Source of the DNA: Terriglobales bacterium
GTDB lineage: Bacteria > Acidobacteriota > Terriglobia > Terriglobales > Acidobacteriaceae
Direction of reading: 5' to 3'
DNA: 61,618 nt
Assembly: GCA_030038475.1 (NCBI GenBank)
Contig: JASHOU010000165.1
Location: forward strand, 1-61,618
Part shown: one piece after another, positions 46,834-55,416 of the stretch
Position numbering within the stretch: position 1 is the stretch's first letter
Layout of the letters: each line of letters opens with the position of its first letter
Notes under the pieces: model-generated
Seen by the model: only the letters and a program-made list of their open reading frames with translations
The model's database searches: none
Told to the model about the DNA's origin: nothing
Made by a program: the position numbers and the translations under genes

Positions 46834-47997
46834 CTACCGCAATACCCATCCCAGCACGCCCGCCGCCGCAATCACCCATGCCGGGTTCACGCGAAAGCGG
46901 AGCAGCGCGATCAGGCTGACGCCGAATATCAGCAGCGTGGTCCCGTCCACAATCGATACCCTCCCCAACTGCCACGTCACCACTGCCATTAGCGCGAGCG
47001 AACCCGCGACAACTCCATCCAGCGCAGCCGCGGCCAGCACTGATTTTCTCAGCCACGGAATCACGGGTCCACTCACCGCCACCAGCACGAATCCCGGCAG
47101 AAAGATTGCTATCGTCGCAATCGCCGCACCCCGCCAGCCAGCCACCAGATAACCGATGAACGTCCCAGTCGTAAAGACCGGGCCGGGCGTAAACTGGCCC
47201 ACCGCGACCGCGTCGATCAATTGCTTGTCGGTCAACCAGTGCAGACGGTGGACAAACTCGGATTGCAAAAACGCCAGCAAGACATATCCGCTGCCGAACA
47301 CCACCGACCCAATTTTCAGAAACGACAAGAACAACCGCAGCAATCTGCCCGGATAAGCCGCAGTCAAAATCGCCACTGCCGCCGCTCCGGCCACAACCTT
47401 CGGCAACACGGCGACCGCCAGCAACCGGCTTCGCGCCACCAAAGCCGCCGCCGAAAGCGCTCCCGCGAACACCAGCACCAGCAGCGGACTCAGTCCCACA
47501 AAACTCAACGCGCCCGCGAGCACGGCAATCACCGCCAGAAGCGGCGTCCGCACTCCCCCGCGTCCCAATTTCCAGAGCGCTTGAACGATAATTGCGACCA
47601 CCGCCGGTTTGAGCGCAAAGAATACGCCTTCAACTTTCGGCAGCGCGCCAAAGCGGACATAAGCCCACGCAATCGCCGATACAATCAGCGCCGCCGGAAT
47701 GATGAAACACGCACCAGCTACAATCAGCCCGCGCCAGCCGCGTTTCAGTTGTCCAACAAAAATCGCGACCTCCGTCGAACTCGGCCCGGGAATCAAATTC
47801 GCGGCAGCAATCCGATCCAGAAATTCGGCCTGCGTAATCCACTTGCGCCGCCGCACGAACTCGTCTTCCATCATCGCCAAATGCGCCGCCGGCCCGCCAA
47901 AGGCGATGGTCCCCAACTTCAGAAACACGAGCGCGATCTCACCGAGCGAAGCGTCGCGCATCTCCATACGATCGCGTATTTTCGAAGATTCAGCCAT
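46834..47997 (-). CDS. chrA: Chromate transporter ChrA, two-domain form
   Basis: 387 residues from the ATG at 47997 (an in-frame extension to 48075 is possible). Two CHR domains: FLKLGTIAFGGPAAHLAMM with NLIPGPSSTEVAI in the first, and FLKIGSVVFGSGYVLLAFL with VGQFTPGPVFTTGTFIGY in the second. These FGGP and PGP motifs define the family, which exports chromate or other oxyanions. It lies upstream of the acyl reductase on the same strand, without a shared function. Confidence 0.93.
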   Translation of the reverse strand: MAESSKIRDRMEMRDASLGEIALVFLKLGTIAFGGPAAHLAMMEDEFVRRRKWITQAEFLDRIAAANLIPGPSSTEVAIFVGQLKRGWRGLIVAGACFIIPAALIVSAIAWAYVRFGALPKVEGVFFALKPAVVAIIVQALWKLGRGGVRTPLLAVIAVLAGALSFVGLSPLLVLVFAGALSAAALVARSRLLAVAVLPKVVAGAAAVAILTAAYPGRLLRLFLSFLKIGSVVFGSGYVLLAFLQSEFVHRLHWLTDKQLIDAVAVGQFTPGPVFTTGTFIGYLVAGWRGAAIATIAIFLPGFVLVAVSGPVIPWLRKSVLAAAALDGVVAGSLALMAVVTWQLGRVSIVDGTTLLIFGVSLIALLRFRVNPAWVIAAAGVLGWVLR

Positions 47998-48117
47998 AAG
48001 CCCGTCTGGCGCGAAACTCAGCGAACTCCCAGCGGAAGCTGTGGCTTCGAGGTTATCGCAAATCAGACGATGCAAGAATTGGTAGGATGAGTCACCACGC
48101 CGGAGGCAGCGGGGTTG

Positions 48118-48357
48118 ATGACGTTCTTCAAGATGGATGCGCTCACGCTATTCGGACTGTTCGCCGTGACCGCGATGCTGGTCACGTATGCTCTCGAAAG
48201 CCGCAGCACGTGGTTCATCCTGGCCTTCGCCGCCGCCTGTGCGCTCGGCTCTGTCTATGGATTTCTGCAAGGCGCATGGCCCTTTGGAGTCGTCGAAGCG
48301 ATCTGGTCAGCAGTAGCCGTCCGCCGCTGGCATCAAGCCAGACAAAAACAAACGTAG
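48118..48357 (+). CDS. Conserved small membrane protein
   Basis: 79 residues with two to three hydrophobic segments (LTLFGLFAVTAMLVTYALE, WFILAFAAACALGSVYGFLQG, PFGVVEAIWSAVAVRRW). I recognise this pattern from small conserved proteins in Proteobacteria. The ATG at 48118 or 48133 could be the start. Function unknown. Confidence 0.75.
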   Translation: MTFFKMDALTLFGLFAVTAMLVTYALESRSTWFILAFAAACALGSVYGFLQGAWPFGVVEAIWSAVAVRRWHQARQKQT

Positions 48358-48397
48358 GAAAGCTGCAAGCCGCCCCCATCTGCCGATCGTCGCGTAG

Positions 48398-48419
48398 GGA
48401 CAGCCGCCCTCGGCTGTCC
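48398..48419. repeat. REP-like hairpin
   Basis: GGACAGCCG (48398-48406), loop CCCT, CGGCTGTCC (48411-48419), a perfect 9-bp palindrome. It lies between convergent genes and is similar in style to the hairpin group at 61198-61407. Confidence 0.75.
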
Positions 48420-48459
48420 AGGCGAAGCAGCTCGCCCAGGTTTTACGCGCGCCACCAAC

Positions 48460-49848
48460 TCACAGCTTGTTCAGCCCATCCAGCGCCGCAACCTTATACG
48501 CCTCGGCCAGCGTCGGATAATTGAACACCGTATCCCGGAAATACTCGATCGTCCCGCCCATCGCCAGCACCGCTTGCCCAATGTGGACGATCTCCGCCGC
48601 GCGATCCCCAATAATATGCACACCCAGCAGTTTCAGCGTATCCGGATCGAACAGCATCTTCAGCAGTCCCTGATCGTCGCCCAGCATCTGCCCTTTTGCC
48701 AGTTCCGAATAACGCGCCAGCCCGCTCTCATACGGCGTCTTGCTGCGCGTCAACTCCTCTTCGGTCGCGCCGACCATCGAAATCTCGGGGATGGCATAAA
48801 TGCCGTATGGAATCAGGTTCGGCAGCATCCGGCTGGGTTTGCCGAACATGTGACATCCCGCCAGCCGTCCCTGCTCCATCGAAGTGCTGGCGAGTGCCGG
48901 AAAACCAATCACATCTCCCGCCGCGTAAATGTGCGGCACCGCCGTCTGAAAATTTTCGTTGACCGACAATTTGCCGCGCCCGTCCGCCTGCAAACCTGCC
49001 GCTTCGATCTTGAGCTTGTCGCTATTGGCCTGCCGTCCAATCGTGTAGAGCAGCGCTTGCCCTCGAACTTTCTTGCCGCTCTCCAGCGACGCAAAAACTT
49101 TGTCGCGTTCTTCGTCAAAGCCCACCGAGACCACTTTTTCGCCCAGGCGGAAAACCGTTCCCAGTTGCCGCAACTGGAAACACAAACTCTCGATGATCTC
49201 CCGATCCACAAAATCCAGCAGCATCGGACGCTGGTCGAGCAGCGTAACCTTCACTCCCAACGCGGCAAACATCGACGCATATTCCAGGCCAATAATGCCC
49301 GCGCCCACCACAATCAGCTCGCGCGGAATCTCCTCCAGGCAATGAACCTGATCGGAATCAAAAATGCGCTTGCCGTCCACCGGAATCCCATCGATGTGCG
49401 CCGGCCGTGTGCCGCAGGCAATCAGGATTTTTTCTCCCCGCACCTGTTGCACGCCGTCCTCGGTCACAATGTCGACCGTATGCGGATCGGCAAAGTGCGC
49501 ATCCCCTTCGAGCGCGGTCACGTAATTCCGCCGCAGTTGCGCCTTGATGACATCAACCTCCCGCGTCATGACAGCCGTGGCGCGCAGCACCAGGTCCGAC
49601 ATCAGAATCCGGTCTTTTACGACATAACCGCGGCCGTAAAACGAGCGCTGCCGGAAACCACTCAGGTAGAGCACCGCTTCCCTCAGCACTTTGCTCGGAA
49701 TGGTGCCGGTGTGCACGCACACTCCGCCAATTGTGAGCCGCCGGTCGATGATCGCGACCTTCTTGCGCATCTTCGCCGCGCAAATCGCGCCCTTCTGCCC
49801 CGCCGGACCGCTGCCAATCACCACCAGATCGTATTCGTTAGCCTGCAT
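48460..49848 (-). CDS. sthA: Soluble NAD(P) transhydrogenase
   Basis: 462 residues, FAD flavoprotein of the pyridine nucleotide-disulfide oxidoreductase fold. GSGPAG for FAD and VVGAGIIGLEYASMFAALG for NAD(P). The active-site segment GGVCVHTGTIPSKVLREA keeps only Cys44; the second redox Cys of lipoamide dehydrogenases is missing, which marks the soluble transhydrogenase. It balances NADPH and NADH. The C-terminal dimerisation domain is complete. Confidence 0.92.
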   Translation of the reverse strand: MQANEYDLVVIGSGPAGQKGAICAAKMRKKVAIIDRRLTIGGVCVHTGTIPSKVLREAVLYLSGFRQRSFYGRGYVVKDRILMSDLVLRATAVMTREVDVIKAQLRRNYVTALEGDAHFADPHTVDIVTEDGVQQVRGEKILIACGTRPAHIDGIPVDGKRIFDSDQVHCLEEIPRELIVVGAGIIGLEYASMFAALGVKVTLLDQRPMLLDFVDREIIESLCFQLRQLGTVFRLGEKVVSVGFDEERDKVFASLESGKKVRGQALLYTIGRQANSDKLKIEAAGLQADGRGKLSVNENFQTAVPHIYAAGDVIGFPALASTSMEQGRLAGCHMFGKPSRMLPNLIPYGIYAIPEISMVGATEEELTRSKTPYESGLARYSELAKGQMLGDDQGLLKMLFDPDTLKLLGVHIIGDRAAEIVHIGQAVLAMGGTIEYFRDTVFNYPTLAEAYKVAALDGLNKL

Positions 49849-49895
49849 AGACTGTCACATCAGACTGCATATTTGGACTGCCATGTTGGACTGCA
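49849..49895. repeat. TTGGACTGC-type repeat
   Basis: Four degenerate copies of a 12-14 base unit (AGACTGTCACATC, AGACTGCATATTT, GGACTGCCATGTT, GGACTGC) directly upstream of the transhydrogenase gene. Confidence 0.85.
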
Positions 49896-50010
49896 AAGAT
49901 GTGTGCGCACAAAAAACTAACACTTTCCTTCCGGGCGCGGAAGTGACTTTGGTGCGGAAATGCGAAATTAAGAATCTCTTAACAATAGGGGATTCAACTA
50001 CGGCGGGAGG

Positions 50011-50038
50011 GTTCACAAAAGAGAGTTCACAAAAGAGG
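50011..50038. repeat. 14-bp tandem repeat GTTCACAAAAGAG(A/G)
   Basis: Two copies, 50011-50024 and 50025-50038, differing only in the last base. Confidence 0.9.
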
Positions 50039-50129
50039 TAGTGGCGAATTCCGTGTTATGCCACTACGCAAACTGAAATAGAGGGGCGATCCATATAAGA
50101 AAGTATATGAAAGTCGGACTCGCCCCTCT
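50038..50129. other. Two consecutive stem-loops between genes
   Basis: Stem 1: GTAGTGGC (50038-50045) / GCCACTAC (50060-50067). Stem 2: AGAGGGGCGA (50080-50089) / TCGCCCCTCT (50120-50129) with an inner stem CATATA/TATATG (50092-50109). No U-run of note. The region could be a terminator for the small minus-strand gene or a structured RNA. Confidence 0.5.
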
Positions 50130-50154
50130 TTACGCAAAACGAGTAACTGAATGA

Positions 50155-50322
50155 CTACTTACTGCAGCCCTGTCCGCCACCGTTGGCACTGCTCAACGTA
50201 ACTGTGTCCTGCGGAAGCGCGGTGCTCGTCGAAGTTTGTGTCTGTTGTTGCGGCTGGCGAACAGCCGTTTGCGACTGTTGGTAGGGTTGGCTCGAAGTGC
50301 TACCGCTAATCGGAGTTGTCAT
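50155..50322 (-). CDS. Small Gln/Thr/Ser-rich protein, hypothetical
   Basis: 55 residues from the ATG at 50322: a low-complexity Q/T/S region (QPYQQSQTAVRQPQQQTQTS) then ALPQDTVTLSS. The LPQDTVTLS ending resembles small acidobacterial proteins I have seen, but no function is known. No Shine-Dalgarno is visible. Confidence 0.45.
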   Translation of the reverse strand: MTTPISGSTSSQPYQQSQTAVRQPQQQTQTSTSTALPQDTVTLSSANGGGQGCSK

Positions 50323-50527
50323 AATAAACAGCAGATCGGATCGATCAGAAAAAACTTTAGCGGGCGTCCATCCCGTTCGAGTAACCGTTACCACAACCCG
50401 AAAGATTTTCCGGAAGTCCCGAAAGCGATCAGAACGCCAACGACTATCTCGTTCGCCACGCCAACGCTGACTCGCCACACGGCTGCTACAATTGTTTGTC
50501 TCTACTCATCTCGAAAGGAACTCCCCC

Positions 50528-50995
50528 ATGCTTTCAGCCGGAAACCCTTTCCCAAATTTCTCGCTTCCCAACCAGGACGGCAAAATTACCAAGCTCTCGG
50601 ATTTCGCCGGCCGCTGGCTCGTCGTCTACTTCTATCCCAAAGACGACACGCCGGGCTGTACTGCGCAGGGCAAGGCATTCACCGCGGCTAAGGCTGATTT
50701 CGACGCCGCCGGGATCACCGTCGTCGGTGTCAGCGCCGATGACGTTACATCGCATAAGAACTTCACGCACAAGTTCGCCTTTACCATCGACCTGCTCTCA
50801 GACACCGACTCCAAACTGATGAAGACCCTCGGCATCAGCCAGGCTGAATGGAAAGGCATGAAATTCTGGGAGCGCACCAGCTTTGTGGTCGATCCCAAAG
50901 GCATCATTCGCAAGGTTTACGAAAAGGTGAATCCGGAAGGTCACGAGAAGGTGCTGCTCGACGATATCCAGGCAATGAAGGAAAAAGCAGCGTAG
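50528..50995 (+). CDS. bcp: Thiol peroxidase, BCP/PrxQ family
   Basis: 155 residues. Peroxidatic Cys44 in YPKDDTPGCTAQGKAF. The resolving Cys five residues later in many BCP proteins is absent (Gly-Lys-Ala here), so it is a one-Cys type. The remaining motifs VVGVSADD, HKFAFTIDLLSD and RTSFVVDPKG are standard. A GAAAGGA Shine-Dalgarno precedes the ATG. It reduces hydrogen peroxide and organic hydroperoxides. Confidence 0.94.
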   Translation: MLSAGNPFPNFSLPNQDGKITKLSDFAGRWLVVYFYPKDDTPGCTAQGKAFTAAKADFDAAGITVVGVSADDVTSHKNFTHKFAFTIDLLSDTDSKLMKTLGISQAEWKGMKFWERTSFVVDPKGIIRKVYEKVNPEGHEKVLLDDIQAMKEKAA

Positions 50996-51167
50996 CATCC
51001 CGACGGCTTGCCGAGCGATAGCCCGCCGAGCCGGCCAAAGATCGTCCGCAGAGGATGCCTTACAAAGAATCGCCCATCAGGTCGCGGAGCTCCCGTTTGG
51101 GCAGCGAGAGAACGTGCCCGGGCGCGTGGGCAAGGACTCGGACGCCGCCCGCGTTTTTCGCTCCCGT

Positions 51168-51449
51168 CTACTGCAGCGTGGTGGCGCTCGTCAATCCCTG
51201 GTAGATAAACAATCCCGCAATGATTAGGATCATCACCCCCGATAACGCGCCAAGCACTTTGACAATCGGAGTGATCTTCTTCATCTTGGCGAGAACTTCG
51301 GTTTGATCCTTGTGCATCTGCGATTCGGTGTCATGCAGGAAGATGGAATCGTCCTCGTGCATACTGAGGGTACTTTTATAGATCAGGAGAATAATCAGAA
51401 TCCCGGTCAGAATACCCCATGCGATTAGCAGCCCGACCATCGGAGTCAT
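51168..51449 (-). CDS. Small membrane protein with two helices, unknown
   Basis: 93 residues from the ATG at 51449, chosen for its strong GAGGTG Shine-Dalgarno. Two hydrophobic segments (GLLIAWGILTGILIILLIY and VLGALSGVMILIIAGLFIY) bracket an acidic/basic soluble loop of about 40 residues. The shape suits a small signalling or stress membrane protein, but no family is recognised. Confidence 0.7.
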   Translation of the reverse strand: MTPMVGLLIAWGILTGILIILLIYKSTLSMHEDDSIFLHDTESQMHKDQTEVLAKMKKITPIVKVLGALSGVMILIIAGLFIYQGLTSATTLQ

Positions 51450-51808
51450 GCGCCACCTCGGAGCTGAGATCGAGCCTGTTTGCGAAGTTGCCGTCTTCTC
51501 AGGAACAATTTTTCCGGAACAATTTCGGAAAATGTTCGGCCCCGGCAAAACTTCATGGTTTTCGCCGGCTTCGGGTACAGACCCCCAACTCGCCCAATTA
51601 TAGCCCCGTTGGCAAGAGGGAGCCGTAACTTCTTGTCGACGTCACCTAGCGGAGCGCAATTTTGGCAATTGCTTTAGATCCATATGACAAAGTGCCTGGT
51701 CACCGGAGCTACTGTTTTTGCGGTCTAAACAATCCTGAACCCACGCGGCAATCCGCTCTGGCAGTAGGAGGCCAGCACGTCTCGGGAGTATGATGTTTTC
51801 GGCTTCCA
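51450..51808. other. Intergenic region, divergent promoters expected
   Basis: 359 bases with no gene seen. GGAACAATTT occurs twice (about 51501-51526). A minus-strand TATAAT lies at 51602-51597, with no matching -35 found. Confidence 0.45.
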
Positions 51809-52495
51809 ATGCGCCCCTCGCCGATCATCCTCGGGCTCATGCTGGCGGGTCTCGCCGTTGTCTATCTGGGATTGCTGTTATGGCTGTCTGGCGATTGGCG
51901 GTGGGTGGAGGGATGGATCTTCGGCGGCTGGTTTGTCTGCTTCGCGACTGCCATTCTCGTGTGGCTTCGCTACCGTGACCCCGGACTGTTGGCCGAGCGC
52001 TTCCGCATGCCTGGCACTGGCGGTGAATCGCGCTCCGATGTCGCTATCGTCATCGCGTTGAAGGTGTGTTGGATAGCTTTGTTCATTGTGGCACCGCTGG
52101 ATGTTCGCTACGGTTGGACACGCCACCTGCCGCTGTGGTGCGAAGTATGCGGAGGCATCCTGCTCCTCGGGGGTAGTTTTCCCTTCTTCCGTGCGTTCAC
52201 CGATAACACGTATGCGTCGCAGTTGGTGCGGATTCAGACCGAGCGCGGCCAGCACGTCATCGACACCGGCGTCTACGGCTTTGTTCGCCACCCCATGTAT
52301 CTTGGGGGAAGTCTGGCGTTCGTCGGTGGCGCGTTGCTCCTCGGCTCCATTCCCGGCCTTTTCATCGCCCTCGCCATGGTCGGGCTGCTCGTGGTGCGCA
52401 TCTTTGCCGAGGAGAAGCTGTTGGCACGCGATCTGGAGGGCTACCAGGAATATCGCCAGAAGGTCCGTTACCGGTTGGTACCACACGTCTGGTAA
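51809..52495 (+). CDS. Isoprenylcysteine carboxyl methyltransferase-like membrane protein
   Basis: 228 residues with four to five helices. The C-terminal half has the ICMT/PEMT signature: TGVYGFVRHPMYLGG and a final EEKLLARDLEGYQEYRQKVRYRLVP, which bind S-adenosylmethionine at the membrane. In bacteria the acceptor is usually unknown. No Shine-Dalgarno before the ATG. Confidence 0.88.
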   Translation: MRPSPIILGLMLAGLAVVYLGLLLWLSGDWRWVEGWIFGGWFVCFATAILVWLRYRDPGLLAERFRMPGTGGESRSDVAIVIALKVCWIALFIVAPLDVRYGWTRHLPLWCEVCGGILLLGGSFPFFRAFTDNTYASQLVRIQTERGQHVIDTGVYGFVRHPMYLGGSLAFVGGALLLGSIPGLFIALAMVGLLVVRIFAEEKLLARDLEGYQEYRQKVRYRLVPHVW

Positions 52496-52575
52496 GCACC
52501 CCGTCACCGAATCCGCGCTCTCGAGAAGGTGTGGATGGTATCCGGTAGCGTCTTAACTTGGTTTGCCGAAAAGCC

Positions 52576-52606
52576 TTGCTGAGCCGGTTGCAACCTTTGC
52601 TATAAT
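52576..52606 (+). promoter_or_regulatory. Promoter of the A-type Fe-S carrier gene
   Basis: An extended -10, TGCTATAAT (TATAAT at 52601-52606), is preceded by TTGCTG at 52576-52581 with a long 19-base spacer. The gene starts at 52631 behind AAGGAG. Confidence 0.6.
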
Positions 52607-52630
52607 GCTAATTACAAGGAGATAAAACCG

Positions 52631-52993
52631 ATGGCAACTACCACCCTACCCGAGACACAACCGAAGAACGCACCCGTCCTGACGCCGGCCGCTGTCGCCA
52701 AGGTCAAGGAGATCATGGCTACCCAGTCACCGCTCCCGGCCGGGTTGCGCCTGTCTGTCGTTGGCGGAGGTTGCTCGGGCTTCCAATATTCCATGGCCTT
52801 CGAGAACGGCGCTGGAATGATGGACAAGGTTTTCGACTTCGACGGTTTGAAGGTTTTCGTTGACGCCACTTCCCTCATGTATCTCGGCGGAGCACACGTC
52901 GATTACATCGAGACCCTCGAAGGTGCCGGGTTTAAATTCGATAATCCGAACGTGAAGAGCACCTGCGGTTGCGGCTCCTCGTTTAATGTTTAA
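52631..52993 (+). CDS. erpA: A-type iron-sulfur cluster carrier (ErpA/IscA family)
   Basis: 120 residues. The three conserved cluster-binding cysteines are Cys48 (GGGCSGFQY), Cys112 and Cys114 (TCGCGSSF). AAGGAG Shine-Dalgarno. It delivers Fe-S clusters to apo-proteins such as the complex I and GlcF proteins of this organism. The ErpA versus IscA name cannot be settled from sequence alone. Confidence 0.93.
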   Translation: MATTTLPETQPKNAPVLTPAAVAKVKEIMATQSPLPAGLRLSVVGGGCSGFQYSMAFENGAGMMDKVFDFDGLKVFVDATSLMYLGGAHVDYIETLEGAGFKFDNPNVKSTCGCGSSFNV

Positions 52994-53026
52994 GCCTCAA
53001 CGTTTAAGGTTCAACGTCTATTTTTC

Positions 53027-53058
53027 AAAGCCCCGCACTATACGGGGCTTTGCTGTTT
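53027..53058 (+). terminator. Intrinsic terminator after erpA
   Basis: AAAGCCCCG (53027-53035), loop CACTATA, CGGGGCTTT (53043-53051), then GCTGTTTT. It also lies at the 3' side of the convergent pilin operon. An AACGTTTAAG-type repeat precedes it (52984-53020). Confidence 0.85.
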
Positions 53059-53111
53059 TCAGATAATAATAGTTGGGATAGAGAGAGAGACAGCTGTAGC
53101 TGCCGCGAGCC

Positions 53112-54236
53112 CTACTGCTGCTGCGTTGGTGCTGGGCTTTGCGGAGTCTGCGTCTGAAAACCTTGGCTTGGGCCTGCGCCCGGCGAGAGTCCCTGTCCCA
53201 ATCCTTGCCCGAACCCACTTTGCCCGAACCCACTTTGACCTTGCCCGCCAACCGGCTGAGCTCCAGCAATTCCGCCTAACGTCCCCGTTTGCACACCGGG
53301 ATTGATCGGCCCCTGCAATAGCCCGCCGCGGTCGCCCGTCGGCATGTAAACAAATAACCAGTCGTTGTAATGGTCTTTTGTGTAGTAGATATGGATGGCC
53401 TTTGCTTTGCTCGTGCTGGCCACGCCCAGTATCGGTCCTCCGCCGAAGACCTGGCCGCCAAGACCGGAGGAAGATATTGATGATGACGAGGAGGAGGAAG
53501 ACGACGATCCGGTCGAAGTCGAATCCCCTTGCTGATCCCCTGAATTGCCCGAAGACGAACTGTCGGATGGCGAGCTACCGGATGACGAACTGCTGGAAGA
53601 ACTGGCAGAAGAAGAACCGCCGAAAGACGATGAACCGCCCGAATTGGCTCCGCCCGGACCTGTACCTGGTTGAGGTCCGAAGCTAAACCCACCCAAACCA
53701 CCCGGTCCGCCGCCAAAACCACCTTGGCCGCCAAAGCCGCCCTGCGATCCTCCAAACCCACCCGAACCACCGAACCCGCCCTGCGATCCTCCAAAGCCAC
53801 CCTGTCCGCCAACCCCGCTTTGCCCCGCCGTCTGCCCTAAAACGGGCCCGTTGTTCAAGGAGATATCCTGCTGATGCAGAAATTTGAAATCCATCTCCTT
53901 GCCCGTGACCTTGTCAAAATTAACTGGATCGGTATAGCGCTTGCGCAGGAAACGAACGTTATTGGTGTTCTCCAAATCTTCAATTTTCGTCGGATAGCGG
54001 CCAAACTTCTTGTAGAAATGCTGAATGGCCCGCATGTAGGCTGTGCCGCGGTGCCTGAGCTCGTCTTCGCGGTCGCGTTTGATCTGCTGGCCGATATCCG
54101 GCAGCACCGCCAGCAGCGCCAGCGTGATCAGCGCCAGCGCCAGCATCAGCGTGATCATGATGTAACCGCGTTGAGGAATTTGTGATTTGTAATTTGTAAT
54201 TGGTAATTGGGCCGATCTCGAACGACTGCGCCTCAT
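53112..54236 (-). CDS. Prepilin-like protein with a long Gly/Ser-rich tail (GspG-like)
   Basis: 374 residues from the ATG at 54236 (GGAAGGCGAG Shine-Dalgarno). A short basic leader ends QRGY, then a hydrophobic helix (MITLMLALALITLALLAVLP) as in class III prepilins, and a pseudopilin head with FYKKFGRYPTKIEDLENTNN and RKRYTDP. After about residue 130 it becomes Gly/Phe/Gln-rich (GGFGGSQGGFGG), then poly-Ser, then a short folded stretch and a second Gly/Gln region. The leader residues QLPITNYKSQI are encoded by an AATTAC-type DNA repeat. Last gene of the pil/gsp operon. Confidence 0.82.
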   Translation of the reverse strand: MRRSRSRSAQLPITNYKSQIPQRGYIMITLMLALALITLALLAVLPDIGQQIKRDREDELRHRGTAYMRAIQHFYKKFGRYPTKIEDLENTNNVRFLRKRYTDPVNFDKVTGKEMDFKFLHQQDISLNNGPVLGQTAGQSGVGGQGGFGGSQGGFGGSGGFGGSQGGFGGQGGFGGGPGGLGGFSFGPQPGTGPGGANSGGSSSFGGSSSASSSSSSSSGSSPSDSSSSGNSGDQQGDSTSTGSSSSSSSSSSISSSGLGGQVFGGGPILGVASTSKAKAIHIYYTKDHYNDWLFVYMPTGDRGGLLQGPINPGVQTGTLGGIAGAQPVGGQGQSGFGQSGFGQGLGQGLSPGAGPSQGFQTQTPQSPAPTQQQ

Positions 54237-54284
54237 AAACTCGCCTTCCAATTACCAATTACAAATCGCAAATTACCAATCACC
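54176..54284. repeat. AATTACAAATT-type repeat in two inverted arms around a start codon
   Basis: Arm 1 (54176-54210) lies within the prepilin-like gene. Arm 2 (54248-54284) lies in the gap before it. The arms are inverse copies built from the same 9-10 base unit as at 25731-25814. Confidence 0.9.
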
Positions 54285-54285
54285 G

Positions 54286-54876
54286 TCATCCCTGCGTCAG
54301 CGGCAGGCTCTGCCGGTTGTTGTAGAGAACGTCTTCCACGTCCACCGTAGTAGGCGAGATGCGCAGCACTTTATAGCGCCGGTCGACGATGTCGCCCTCG
54401 GCGGCGATAAAAATGTCTTCGCCCTGCGACAAAAATACTTTCTTCGTCTCTCCCGGACGGTTGGCAAAACCATAAAACTTGAGCGTGATCGGCGGCGGCG
54501 GCGCAACCGGCGGAGGCTGTCGAATACTACCGACCTGATCGTTACCCTGTGCTGTTCCGTTCTTCTTAGGCGTCTCAATCGGCACCGACCCCGCGGCAAA
54601 GATATTCCTTCCGTTGCCCGCGTATTTGATTTCCTCACTCTGCGCCAGCAGCGTCAAGTCCAGCGTTGGATCAAGCCGCGGCTCAACCACCGGCACCATT
54701 TTTCCCGAAGCCGTGCGCCGCATCGTCGGTTTCGTCGTTGTCGCCGCTCTCTGCTCCGCTGCCGGCGCGGCCGTTTGCGAAGCCGGCCAGAATTCATACG
54801 CCATCGTGCCAATGGCAATCGCGCCCAAAACTCCCAGCACGATCAGCTGCTTCCGATTTTCGACTCCCAGTTTCAC
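54286..54876 (-). CDS. PilP/GspC-like inner-membrane protein
   Basis: 196 residues: an N-terminal anchor (LIVLGVLGAIAIGTMAYEFW), an Ala/Thr-rich linker, and a C-terminal beta domain with ITLKFYGFANRPG, KKVFLSQGEDIFIAAEGD and RYKVLRISPTTVDVEDV. This resembles the HR domain of PilP/GspC, which links the inner-membrane platform to the secretin. The GTG start follows the pilO stop directly. Confidence 0.75.
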   Translation of the reverse strand: MKLGVENRKQLIVLGVLGAIAIGTMAYEFWPASQTAAPAAEQRAATTTKPTMRRTASGKMVPVVEPRLDPTLDLTLLAQSEEIKYAGNGRNIFAAGSVPIETPKKNGTAQGNDQVGSIRQPPPVAPPPPITLKFYGFANRPGETKKVFLSQGEDIFIAAEGDIVDRRYKVLRISPTTVDVEDVLYNNRQSLPLTQG

Positions 54877-55416
54877 TTATGCACCCAACCGCAGATAACT
54901 GTGGATCGTGATTCCCAGCTTCACCGGTCCCGCTCCTTCGCCCGCCAGGTCCACTCCGTCCACTTCAAAAAACATCTTCGATCGTTCCAGCGTATTGATG
55001 AACCGCACCAGTTGCAGGTAGTCGCCGGAAAAACTGCCCTCGATTTCCACCGGAATTATTCCAGGTATTTCCGATTCCTCTTCTTTATATCGCGCCTGCT
55101 GGATCCGAACTCCGTTCTGCGACGCCATCTTGCCCAGTTCATCGGCCAAGTCGGAATCTGTGGCCGCAAACCGGTCCTTATAGAACCCACCGATCTGCGT
55201 CTTCGCCAGCTTGATCTTATCGGGCATGCCGCGCAGCGGTTGCACCTCTCGCGTTTTCTTCGTCAGTTCCGCTTTCAATTGGTAGATTTGCGTCCGCCGC
55301 GAACTTTCCGACCCTACCAGCGGCGAGAAATAAACGCCCATCGCAATCACATCGGCAGCCAGCATCGCCCCAATCACAATCTTCAAGCCGCGCCGCGATT
55401 TCCGTAGATCCGGCAT
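54877..55416 (-). CDS. pilO: Type IV pilus assembly protein PilO-like
   Basis: 179 residues: a single membrane helix (about 12-30), coiled-coil region (QIYQLKAELTKKTREVQPLRGMP) and a ferredoxin-like C-domain (VEIEGSFSGDYLQLVRFINTLER). Its start overlaps the pilN stop (TGATG). It partners PilN in the alignment subcomplex. Confidence 0.87.
   Translation of the reverse strand: MPDLRKSRRGLKIVIGAMLAADVIAMGVYFSPLVGSESSRRTQIYQLKAELTKKTREVQPLRGMPDKIKLAKTQIGGFYKDRFAATDSDLADELGKMASQNGVRIQQARYKEEESEIPGIIPVEIEGSFSGDYLQLVRFINTLERSKMFFEVDGVDLAGEGAGPVKLGITIHSYLRLGA

Noticed and set aside
48574-49920. 448-codon plus-strand frame opposite the transhydrogenase
   Set aside because: Antisense shadow; the minus-strand protein has clear FAD and NAD motifs.
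53276-53812. 178-codon frame overlapping the Gly-rich region of the prepilin-like gene
   Set aside because: Alternative frame of a low-complexity repeat; the main frame has start, Shine-Dalgarno and pilin helix.
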